Source of the DNA: Bacteroidota bacterium
GTDB taxonomy: Bacteria > Bacteroidota > Ignavibacteria > Ignavibacteriales > Ignavibacteriaceae
Reading direction: 5' to 3'
Length of the DNA stretch: 15,751 nucleotides
Assembly (NCBI GenBank): GCA_021796135.1
Contig: JAJYOQ010000043.1
Span: forward strand, 1-15,751
Part shown: one piece after another, positions 7,359 through 15,025 of the stretch
Layout: each line of letters starts with the position of its first letter
Position numbering within the stretch: the first letter of the stretch is position 1
The notes under the pieces: model-generated
What the model saw: the letters and a program-made list of their open reading frames with translations, nothing else
Databases searched by the model: none
Told to the model about the DNA's origin: nothing
Translations under genes and position numbers: made by a program

Positions 7359-8576
7359 ATGAAGAACTTGTTTCTTTTACTTGCGATAATGTCAATAACC
7401 ACCATTTATGGTCAAAATAAGATGACTGCTGATGAATTATTTAAAAAAGCCCACGATGTTGCCTTCAAACAGAAAGATCGCAAACAGGCAAGGGATATCT
7501 GTTACGAAATTCTGAAGGGCAGTCCTAATTATACGGACGTCTCAGTGTTCCTAGCACGGTTATATACATGGGATGATATGTATGATTCTGCAAGAGCAGT
7601 TTTTAGCAGAATCTTTTCAAGAGATTCTTCAAATTATGATGCTATAAATGCTGCTATTGATATGGAATATTGGTCTGATAATCCGAAACAGGCATTGATT
7701 TACTGTAACCTTGGACTGGAAAAGTATCCTAAATCGGAAGATTATCTTTTAAAAAAGGCTCGCGTATTAGCTAACTTAAAACAATATGATGATGCTTTTA
7801 GAACAGTTGAGAAATTATTAGTCATTAATAATTCCAATGCAGAAGCTCTAAGCCTGGCTGAAAGATTAAAAGAGGATGTAAGAATAAATGCTATAACGGT
7901 AAATTATTCTTATGAAAAATTTAATGAAATATTTTCTCCTTGGCAGCTAGGTTATATTCAATACTCAAGACAGACTCCCATAGGCACAGCTATACTTCGC
8001 GCAAATTTCGGCAACCGCTTTGATACTCCCGGCACTCAATATGAGATTGATATGTATCCGCGTTTTGCAAATGGTTTATATGCCTACTTAAATTTTGGTT
8101 ATTCAAACTCGGATATATTTCCTAAAACTAGATACGGAGCATCTCTCTATTACAGTCTTCCTCTGAGCTTTGAAGTTGATGCCGGCTTCAGATTATTAAA
8201 GTATTCATCCGACGTCTGGATATATACAACAGCACTGGGAAAGTACTATAGTAATTTTTGGTTTTCGTTGCGCACTTTTATAACTCCTAGTGTGCAGTAT
8301 GCTTCTCATTCATATTCTTTAACTATAAGATATTATTTGTCAGGTGCGGATGATTATATCGCTTTATCGGGTGGAACGGGAATTAGTCCTGATGCTAGTT
8401 CTATAGATAATCAGAATTACTGGCTAAAATCAAATTCTGGCAGTTTAGAATATCAAACAAAATTTACTAAAACATTAATCATTGATTTTTCAGGTAGTTA
8501 TTCAAAGGAAGAACGTTTTCCTGGCAGCTTTATTACAGAATTTACCGGTGGTTTAAGTCTAAAATATTTATTCTAA
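7359..8576 (+). CDS. TPR plus YaiO-family outer-membrane beta-barrel protein
   Basis: A 405-residue exported protein. Signal peptide MKNLFLLLAIMSITTIYG is probably cut before Gln19. Residues about 22-170 are helical TPR-like repeats (ARDICYEILKGSPNY; AVFSRIFSRDSSNYDA; ALIYCNLGLEKYPKSED; AFRTVEKLLVINNSNAEA). From about 178 to the end are alternating aromatic beta-strands of a YaiO-type barrel (NAITVNYSYEKF, YIQYSRQTPIGTAILRANFGNRF), finishing in LKYLF with the terminal Phe expected of outer-membrane barrels. A periplasmic TPR joined to a barrel is the plan of PgaA/BcsC exporters, though this barrel is shorter. Next to a processive glycosyltransferase it is a good candidate for polymer exit or docking, which is inference. 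The next gene starts 11 bp downstream. Confidence 0.85.
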   Translation: MKNLFLLLAIMSITTIYGQNKMTADELFKKAHDVAFKQKDRKQARDICYEILKGSPNYTDVSVFLARLYTWDDMYDSARAVFSRIFSRDSSNYDAINAAIDMEYWSDNPKQALIYCNLGLEKYPKSEDYLLKKARVLANLKQYDDAFRTVEKLLVINNSNAEALSLAERLKEDVRINAITVNYSYEKFNEIFSPWQLGYIQYSRQTPIGTAILRANFGNRFDTPGTQYEIDMYPRFANGLYAYLNFGYSNSDIFPKTRYGASLYYSLPLSFEVDAGFRLLKYSSDVWIYTTALGKYYSNFWFSLRTFITPSVQYASHSYSLTIRYYLSGADDYIALSGGTGISPDASSIDNQNYWLKSNSGSLEYQTKFTKTLIIDFSGSYSKEERFPGSFITEFTGGLSLKYLF

Positions 8577-8587
8577 GTGATAGACTT

Positions 8588-9748
8588 ATGAAAAAATATA
8601 TTATTACGTCCGTGTTGGTAATTTTATTTACCTTTCCGGTTTGGATGTGGTTAGGATGGCAAATAAAGGGTAAAAAAGAATTAAAAGTTGTCATCGTAGA
8701 TAAAACCAGTTTGTCTAACCAAGGTGATGAACACCGATCTTTTAATTGGATACTTGACCATGAGAAATATTGTAATTCAAACCGTAATCTTTATGATATG
8801 TCAAATGATTATTATGGATTTTATCCCGGAACTAATGGTAAATATTCGATTAAAGGATTAGAAAGATATTCTGACGATCAGCTAAAATCTCTTTCGGATC
8901 ATTCCGATATGACTTATTTTACTGATACATACGGTATCTATAAAAAAGATTGGTATGGTAATAACTATAGAGGAGATATTTCAAAATTAATTTATGGCGG
9001 TATGTCTAATCAAGATTTAAAATTTCTTACTATGATGAAGTCCGAACATAAATTAATTATGACCGAATATAATGATATTGCTACTCCTACACCACAGGAT
9101 ATAAGAAGTAAATTTGAAGAATTATTCGGTATCAGATGGACCGGCTGGGCAGGCAGATATTTTGAAAACCTGGACACAACTGTAGATAAAGGAATTCCTT
9201 ATTGGTTAATAAGAGATTATAAAGCCCAACATAATAATAGATGGCCATTTAAAAACTCTGGGATTGCTTTTATTAATGACGATGGAAGAATTGAAATTCT
9301 TGGAAATAAATTGGATCTTAAGAATGCAGTTCCTTTTGTTTTAACCAACGAAAGAAACCAAAACAGATTTAAAATTCCTCAAAAATTGAAATATTCTTAT
9401 TGGTTTGATGTAATGCTAACTTCCCATTCCAATAATGTGGTTTCGGTTTATCAGATAAAAACCAATTCACGAGGGGATTCAATTTTAAATTCAATAAATA
9501 TACCCAATCCTTTCCCGGCCGTTATTGAGCATTTTGATAAAGATTATAAGTTTTATTATTTCTGCGGAGATTTTTGCGATAATCCGGTAGATATGCTCTT
9601 TACTGAATTTTTGGGAGTAACACACTTCAGAAGTTTATTATATTCTTCGAATGATATTGCAGAGAGAGTTAGCTTTTTCTGGCTTTATTATGAACCAATG
9701 GTATCAAAGATTCTTGATGATTATTATAAATCGCTCAATCAAAAATAA
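8588..9748 (+). CDS. Membrane-anchored periplasmic protein of unknown function
   Basis: I do not recognise a named family. The 386-residue product has one N-terminal hydrophobic segment (about 5-24: ITSVLVILFTFPVWMWLGW), acting as an anchor or uncleaved signal, followed by a polar, aromatic-rich periplasmic domain. The start of that domain, LKVVIVDKTS (32-41), and the block IYGGMSNQDLKFL...KLIMTEYNDIATPT (135-168) resemble the strand-turn-helix pattern of class I glutamine-amidotransferase-like (ThuA/BPL_N-type) folds, but no nucleophilic Cys is evident at the elbow. Other striking stretches are NDYYGFYPGTNGKYS (73-87) and IRWTGWAGRYFENLD (182-196). The protein lies 11 bp behind the YaiO-type barrel gene, so it probably works with it in polymer export or modification. 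Only 5 bp separate it from the convergent phosphotransferase gene. Confidence 0.7.
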   Translation: MKKYIITSVLVILFTFPVWMWLGWQIKGKKELKVVIVDKTSLSNQGDEHRSFNWILDHEKYCNSNRNLYDMSNDYYGFYPGTNGKYSIKGLERYSDDQLKSLSDHSDMTYFTDTYGIYKKDWYGNNYRGDISKLIYGGMSNQDLKFLTMMKSEHKLIMTEYNDIATPTPQDIRSKFEELFGIRWTGWAGRYFENLDTTVDKGIPYWLIRDYKAQHNNRWPFKNSGIAFINDDGRIEILGNKLDLKNAVPFVLTNERNQNRFKIPQKLKYSYWFDVMLTSHSNNVVSVYQIKTNSRGDSILNSINIPNPFPAVIEHFDKDYKFYYFCGDFCDNPVDMLFTEFLGVTHFRSLLYSSNDIAERVSFFWLYYEPMVSKILDDYYKSLNQK

Positions 9749-9753
9749 TTTTA

Positions 9754-11760
9754 TTAAAATATAAATTGAGACGGAATTAACCTCATTGTCTTCATCATAT
9801 AATCTTGTTTTTGTTTAAACTCATCAAAAAGGTTTCCGATTTTGTCTTTCATCATTTGATTAGTTGATGGAATTAGATTTAAGTCACTATCAATGTGGTA
9901 TAAAATTTTATCAGATAAAAAATAGTCCTTATACAAGTAATCAAGCAGCTCATTTTTATTTCTCATTAAGGGATAGCTGTGAATATCTCTAAACTGCCTT
10001 GTAGTATCCAATCCAGACCCCATGAAAGTAGTTTCAGAAGGTATCTTTATATTATATTCTTTGTTTAAGAATGCTATAATAGATGGGGCAATATCAAATT
10101 GCGATGAAACGGAAGAAAACCTTGCCGTTCTTTTCAACATCGGAGAAAAAATAATCAACGGGACATGAAATCTGTCAATTTGATTTAGAATTGGAATTTC
10201 AGGCATTCTGTGATCACCGGTGATTATAAAAATAGTATTATTATAATCTGGTCTCTTTTTGTATTGGCTAAAAAAATATCGGTAAGCGTCATCAGTATAT
10301 ACAACCGTAGATAACATATCACGGTAGCTTTTATCTTGTGCAATTATATCCGCACCTAAATTTAAATTGTTTATAATATTGTCAGTTTGACTTCTATATT
10401 GATCTTGGTTCAAAATTAAAAACGGGCTATGCATAGAAAGAGTCATAGAAACATCGATACGTTTTGGGTTTGTTTCTTTATTGATAACCTCAAAGTATTT
10501 TTCAAATAATTCCTTGTCGCCATATCCCCAAGTAAATCCGTTTCCGTTTGAAGGCATTTTCTGATAATTGGGCCCAAAACTTTTAATGTCGAATATCTGA
10601 GCATTTTGTTTCTTAAAAAAAGTATCCATATAATCGAAATGAGCATCCCCTCCATAGAAAAATTTAGCTGAATAACCGTTACTGACTAAAAGTTTTATGA
10701 TTGAAAAATGCGGCGGCATATTTTCATTTAATTCTAGAAATCCTTTATCTGCAAAAGGAAGTGATCCGAATATTGACGGCGGAAAGGCAAATGTTCTTCC
10801 TCCGCAGCTTAAAAAGTTATCCCAGTACAGGCTGTGCTGAGCTAAAGAATCAAGGAATGGAGTGAAACTGCCCATATATGCACCTTCCCCCGAATAGCCC
10901 TTACCAAGACTTTCAGTAACGAGAAAAACAAAAACTGGTTTTTTAGTACCTATATTAAAATAATTTCCTAAAACATCAGGTGCATTTTCTTTATGCAAAA
11001 AAGGATAATTGGGGTCAGTATAATTAAAACCTGAAGTTGAACTGCTGTCTGAATCATAATAATAATTTGAAATAGGAATTTCAAAATCTCCAATAAATAA
11101 ATAGTGATAAGTCTTTGATACAAAAAATTGAAATTTATTAACGGCTAATGCATAATCTGTTGTTGAAGAAAAATCTTCCTGAACCGGGGAAAAATTATTA
11201 CCAAAAATCAATGTAAGAAGTAATAATGCAAAGAATATGGAAATTATGGATTTATGGGGTTTAATTTTATCTATCCAAATAAAAGAAAAAGTCATTATAG
11301 CAATAAATGTTATGAAGGCAATTAAATAACTTAAATCAAATCCTCCAGCAGAACCAACTGTATGTGTGATTTCTGATAATGAATATCCGAATAAATCAGA
11401 ACCTAAAGGAATTGCTGATTTTGAAAAGTAAAGTATTAAAAGAAGGTAAATGAAAGTAAGAATTGTTCCTAAAATTCTGAAAACAATTATTGCAGCTTTC
11501 TGACTTATAAAAAATAATAATAAAAAAATTAAACAAAGAATTGCAGCTATTTGAAAATAAAACAATAAATCGAAGAATAAACTGTCTGCTATTAATGGAA
11601 ATTTAATACTCTGAAAGAAAGTTTGTTTCCAGACGAAAAATATTTCGTATACCCTGAGTAATATGAAAAACAATAGTAATCCCAATGCAGAAGGAACAAA
11701 CCTCTCAAATCCCTTTGTCAATTTACTTTTCGATAGAGCTACAGCCTCTTCAAATTCCAT
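9754..11760 (-). CDS. LtaS/MdoB-like membrane phosphotransferase (sulfatase superfamily)
   Basis: A 668-residue protein with about five N-terminal membrane helices (roughly 22-42, 60-85, 90-112, 143-163, 171-187) and a large extracytoplasmic alkaline-phosphatase/sulfatase domain (about 274-565). Visible active-site elements are metal ligand Glu283 in FLVTESLG, likely nucleophile Thr323 in GGRTF, WGYGD (411-415), SMHSPF (442-447), TDDA (489-492) and TGDH (514-517). This is the layout of lipoteichoic acid synthase and of OpgB/MdoB, which moves phosphoglycerol onto periplasmic glucans. In a Gram-negative-type organism beside a polysaccharide synthase, decoration of the polymer with phosphoglycerol or phosphoethanolamine is the favoured inference; the donor cannot be read from sequence. 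No Shine-Dalgarno is visible before the ATG. It is divergent from the GH16-like gene. Confidence 0.87.
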   Translation of the reverse strand: MEFEEAVALSKSKLTKGFERFVPSALGLLLFFILLRVYEIFFVWKQTFFQSIKFPLIADSLFFDLLFYFQIAAILCLIFLLLFFISQKAAIIVFRILGTILTFIYLLLILYFSKSAIPLGSDLFGYSLSEITHTVGSAGGFDLSYLIAFITFIAIMTFSFIWIDKIKPHKSIISIFFALLLLTLIFGNNFSPVQEDFSSTTDYALAVNKFQFFVSKTYHYLFIGDFEIPISNYYYDSDSSSTSGFNYTDPNYPFLHKENAPDVLGNYFNIGTKKPVFVFLVTESLGKGYSGEGAYMGSFTPFLDSLAQHSLYWDNFLSCGGRTFAFPPSIFGSLPFADKGFLELNENMPPHFSIIKLLVSNGYSAKFFYGGDAHFDYMDTFFKKQNAQIFDIKSFGPNYQKMPSNGNGFTWGYGDKELFEKYFEVINKETNPKRIDVSMTLSMHSPFLILNQDQYRSQTDNIINNLNLGADIIAQDKSYRDMLSTVVYTDDAYRYFFSQYKKRPDYNNTIFIITGDHRMPEIPILNQIDRFHVPLIIFSPMLKRTARFSSVSSQFDIAPSIIAFLNKEYNIKIPSETTFMGSGLDTTRQFRDIHSYPLMRNKNELLDYLYKDYFLSDKILYHIDSDLNLIPSTNQMMKDKIGNLFDEFKQKQDYMMKTMRLIPSQFIF

Positions 11761-11856
11761 ATTATTATTTTTATTTTGTTAAAATGATAGTAAGTTAATT
11801 TAAGGAAATATTTTGACTTAATTTAAAAAAGTTTATTGTTTAAATTATAAAATTAT

Positions 11857-12633
11857 ATGTATAAAATTAACACGAATCATGTACCGCAATTTATCATCGG
11901 TATTATAATATTTTTAAGTTGTTATATATCGGCTCAACCATTCCATAAAACAGATATATCTAAAAATCAAAACCAAACAATAATTTTTGCAGGTATGAGT
12001 TGGCATACAAAAGACAGCTGCGGAAGTCCGGGTCCAAACAATTGGTCTAATAGTTCGCAAAATGTATGGGTAGATTCGCTGGGTTACCTGCATTTAAAGA
12101 TTATTAAAATTGATAATAAATGGTACTGCTCAGAAATAATTAGCGATAAGAAGATGGATTATGGAGAATATATTTTTTCAATCAATAGTGATGTGGCTAT
12201 TTTTGATCCTAATGCTGTTGTAGGAATATTTCTTTATCAGGATGATAATCATGAAATAGATATTGAATTTTCACGATGGGGGATTACATCAAATAATCTT
12301 TGCTGGTATACAGTACAACCCGTTAATTCTTTTAGTCAAGCTTCGTTTGCACTTGAAAATGGTTTTATATCGACAACACATAAAATACTTTGGTCAAAGA
12401 ATAAAATAGTATTGCAAAGTTATACGGGTAATTATTCAACAATCGATTCCAGCAATTTCGTAATTGGTAATTGGGTATATTCCGGTATTCATAATCCTGT
12501 TCCCGATTCTGTAAGACTACATATAAACTTCTGGCTGATGAATGGATTACCTCCGAAAAATCAAAAGAATATGGAATTAATAATTAAGTCGGTAAAAATT
12601 CAACCTTTTTCCCATGATATATCTAATAAATAA
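11857..12633 (+). CDS. Secreted GH16-like glycoside hydrolase
   Basis: A 258-residue protein with a hydrophobic N-terminus (about 10-27, PQFIIGIIIFLSCYISAQ) that is a signal peptide or anchor. The remainder is a concanavalin-like beta-jelly-roll. The GH16 catalytic motif E-x-D-x-E is intact as EIDIE (133-137), giving Glu133 as predicted nucleophile and Glu137 as acid/base. Other family-like stretches are GPNNWS (59-64), VWVDSLGYLHLKI (70-82) and DYGEYIFSIN (101-110). GH16 enzymes cut beta-linked glucans and galactans, or transfer chains. Beside a synthase and an outer-membrane barrel it most likely trims or releases the polymer made here, or remodels a related glycan. The 96-bp gap to the divergent phosphotransferase suggests shared control. 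Confidence 0.85.
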   Translation: MYKINTNHVPQFIIGIIIFLSCYISAQPFHKTDISKNQNQTIIFAGMSWHTKDSCGSPGPNNWSNSSQNVWVDSLGYLHLKIIKIDNKWYCSEIISDKKMDYGEYIFSINSDVAIFDPNAVVGIFLYQDDNHEIDIEFSRWGITSNNLCWYTVQPVNSFSQASFALENGFISTTHKILWSKNKIVLQSYTGNYSTIDSSNFVIGNWVYSGIHNPVPDSVRLHINFWLMNGLPPKNQKNMELIIKSVKIQPFSHDISNK

Positions 12634-12674
12634 TATATAAGAAAAGCTATAATTATTTTACTTTGACTGCCTAA

Positions 12675-12785
12675 AGAGCCTATAAATTAGATAAACATGC
12701 ACTTAAAGTTCAAAATACCGAAATGATTTTTACTCCTAGTGAAACTGCAATATGCATCGGATCAGTACTTGAAGAAATTAAATAA
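12675..12785 (+). pseudogene. Possible remnant of a gene, C-terminal 36 codons only
   Basis: In the 231-bp gap after the GH16-like gene one frame is open from 12675 (just after a TAA) to TAA 12783-12785. Its composition looks protein-like, including KLDKHALKVQNTEMIFTPSE and then AICIGSVLEEIK. The only ATG (12723) would leave 20 residues and has no clear ribosome binding site. It could be the eroded end of a lost gene or a chance open stretch. I do not recognise the parent family. Confidence 0.25.
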
Positions 12786-12864
12786 TAGGTTTAAATTATG
12801 TTAGTGAATAATTCTTTCACACATGATTTGTTATTTTGAGATGTGTCCAAAAATGTCCATAATA

Positions 12865-14308
12865 CTAAAAAACTCCAAGAGACATAAGCATCTTAGCAGC
12901 ATAATCGTTTTTTGGATCAATTCTTAAAGCTTGTCTATAATTGAAAATTGCTTCTTTCTTTTGATTTGTCCGAAGGTAAACATCGGCAAGACTATTATAA
13001 ACTGCGGGGATGTAGTTAAATAAATTTACATTAAGCTTTAAAAGATCAATAGCCAAATTACTTTTATGAATTTGAAGCAGCTCGTGTGCGGTATTGTCTA
13101 AAGTATGATAGTCAGATATTTCGTAATTGTTTTTTTTTAATATTTCAACATAGTTATTAAGAAAATATTGCATACCATTTTTTTCAATTTGGTTGTATAT
13201 AAATCGTGATTGTGGCAATAATGGTAATAGATAGTTTCTTCCGAACAATATCATTTTAATTAAATAATTTACATCCTGAGCAGCCGGCTGGTTAAAATTA
13301 GACAAAATAATAATTGTATATTTTTCCTTAAAAAAAATGATACCAAATATTATCAAAGCCAGGTGATGTTCCTTCTATTCCAAAAGTTTCATTAGTTGAA
13401 TAATTTTTCCATGAGTTATTTTTTACGGCAAGAAAATCTCTTGTAAATAATTTTAACTTGTTTTCTCCGCTCAAAATAGTGTTTCCAACCGACAATTCTT
13501 TATCAAGTTTTAACAGATCCCCAATTGTAGAATATACTTTCAATCCATTAAAACTTAAATTTGTGCTATCCTCAACCTGTCCGTTAATTAAAACATTATA
13601 TCCTAATGAGTTATCAGCAGTATAATTGCAGTTAATGCATAAACCCGAATGGTTCATTTTTAACGGTTCAAATATTTTCTCTCTTAAGACATCATCAATA
13701 TTTTTATGGTATACTTTTTCAATTATAGCATCGAGTATTATGAAGGCGGAACTTGATGAAGATGTCTTTGTCCCCGGTACAAATTTTAATTTTTCCGATT
13801 TTATAATAGGCAAAATGTCATCTATTGATTTAATTTTGTTTTTTTGTTTAATGAATGCCGTATCGAACTCAAAGTTTCCTAAACCGGATCTTTCGTCTAG
13901 AAGATCAAGAATAGTAATTTTTGCTTCATTCCCCAGCGAAAAACTTGGGATAAATTTGTCTATTGTATCGGTAAAATTTATTTTTCTTTCTTGTTCGAGC
14001 TGCTCTATCAAAAGGGCTGTTAAGAAATTTGACATATTACCAAGATTAAATCTAGTATTTAATTTATTAGGAAGCTTTTTCTTAAAGTCAGATAATCCAA
14101 AGGCTTTTTGATAGATTGGTTTATTATCAATAGCAATTATTACATCGCCGGAAAACATTTTTAGTTTTACAAGATAATTCATAGCAGAATCAACTTGCAG
14201 TACTACATTCCCTTGTTGACCTATAATATTTTCTGAAAATAAAAATAGAGATATTATTAATAGTAATATTTGATTAATTGGAATCCGGCTAAGGAATTTA
14301 GCTTTCAT
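12865..14308 (-). CDS. Inactive serine-beta-lactamase-fold protein with TPR tail, frame broken by one extra base
   Basis: Signal peptide MKAKFLSRIPINQILLLIISLFLFSENIIGQ opens a serine-beta-lactamase/PBP4*-like domain (about 35-345), followed by helices and a C-terminal TPR (AVYNSLADVYLRTNQKKEAI). The frame from 14308 stops at TAA within 13328-13330 after IWYHFF. The sequence resumes in another frame as KEKYTIIILSNFNQPA and ends at 12865. Removing one A/T from the A8 run (13330-13337) restores one protein of about 480 residues. All three catalytic motifs are replaced: SxxK aligns with NMSN (91-94), YxN with SSS (184-186), and HxG with IEG (311-313). It is therefore probably a pseudoenzyme. I prefer ATG 14308 over ATG 14341 because it gives a clean signal peptide and only 11 bp overlap with the upstream gene. 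The pair is probably cotranscribed. Confidence 0.78.
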
Positions 14309-14795
14309 CACCGTCGAGCTCAGAAAGTAAATCGAGTACATCTAGATGTTTTGTAATCATTTGCAAATGACCTTCGTCATCAATAGGCCATTGATCAATT
14401 GAGCGGTCGGCATATAGTTCAATTCCATTGCCGTCTGGGTCGGCAAGATATATCGATTCTGATATTCCGTGGTCTGATGCGCCTTCAATAGGATAATTTA
14501 TTTCATATAATCTTTTTAAAATTCGGGCAAGTTCTTTTCTGTTCGGAAAAAGAATTCCGAAATGATACAGTCCTGTGTGACCGTCCGGTGGAGGTGTGGC
14601 ATCTGTACCTTGCCACGTATTTAATCCTATGTAGTGATGATAACCTCCGGCTGAAAGGAAAACTGCAGAATTTCCGAAGTATGATGTCACATCAAAACCT
14701 AATAAATCACGATAAAATTTAAGAGAGCGATCAATATCGGATACTGTTAAGTGTATATGCCCGATTTTTACTTCTGGGTGGATAATGTTTTTCAA
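14298..14795 (-). CDS. VOC-superfamily (glyoxalase/extradiol dioxygenase fold) protein
   Basis: A 165-residue cytoplasmic protein with two beta-alpha-beta-beta-beta modules of the vicinal-oxygen-chelate fold. It opens IGHIHLTVSDIDRSLKFYRD, and candidate metal ligands are His13 or His15, His77 in LYHFGI and Glu125 in GIELYAD. The DPDGNGIELYADR block is the usual VOC C-terminal signature. The tail DQWPID...GHLQMITKHLDVLDLLSEL resembles small CatE-like proteins annotated as catechol dioxygenase or glyoxalase, but it is half the size of classical two-domain dioxygenases and the substrate is unknown. The start appears to be TTG 14795; no ATG lies near the conserved N-terminus. It overlaps the beta-lactamase-fold gene by 11 bp, suggesting an operon. 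Confidence 0.82.
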   Translation of the reverse strand: MKNIIHPEVKIGHIHLTVSDIDRSLKFYRDLLGFDVTSYFGNSAVFLSAGGYHHYIGLNTWQGTDATPPPDGHTGLYHFGILFPNRKELARILKRLYEINYPIEGASDHGISESIYLADPDGNGIELYADRSIDQWPIDDEGHLQMITKHLDVLDLLSELDGDES

Positions 14796-15003
14796 TAGAG
14801 TTCTTTAATTGTTTTAAAATAACTAGGAATTAAAAATTTCGATTGTAAAGATAAAAAATAGTGAACAATAATCACTTCTTAAATATTAATCTTTTGTTTC
14901 TAATTATCTAATTTATTATATCTAACATAATTTATTGCCGTTTCATATTAATCACCGTCACAATAACTATCAGCTTTGTTAAGTACTTTTAATGAAATTA
15001 TTA

Positions 15004-15022
15004 AACAATATAAGGTATTGTT
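15004..15022 (+). promoter_or_regulatory. Small hairpin with the CHRD-gene ribosome binding site in its loop
   Basis: AACAATA (15004-15010) and TATTGTT (15016-15022) can pair, leaving TAAGG (15011-15015) as the loop. AAGG is the likely Shine-Dalgarno, 10 nt before ATG 15026. The stem is AT-rich and weak, so it may have no effect, or may serve as a DNA operator. Confidence 0.3.
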
Positions 15023-15025
15023 CAA

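Noticed and set aside
10443..10655. 70-codon minus-strand frame inside the phosphotransferase gene
   Set aside because: Out-of-frame shadow within the sulfatase domain, with no start signal or recognisable sequence.
13626..14111. 161-codon open frame on the plus strand
   Set aside because: It is antisense to the well-supported beta-lactamase-fold gene and has no domain features; it reflects the composition of the real gene.
12865..14308. Active beta-lactamase or resistance gene
   Set aside because: The SxxK, YxN and HxG equivalents are all substituted and the frame is broken, so no hydrolase activity can be claimed.
14861..14876. AGTGA...TCACT dyad as a CRP/FNR-type site
   Set aside because: The arms are five bases and the spacing does not fit CRP (6) or FNR (4); chance is likely in this composition.
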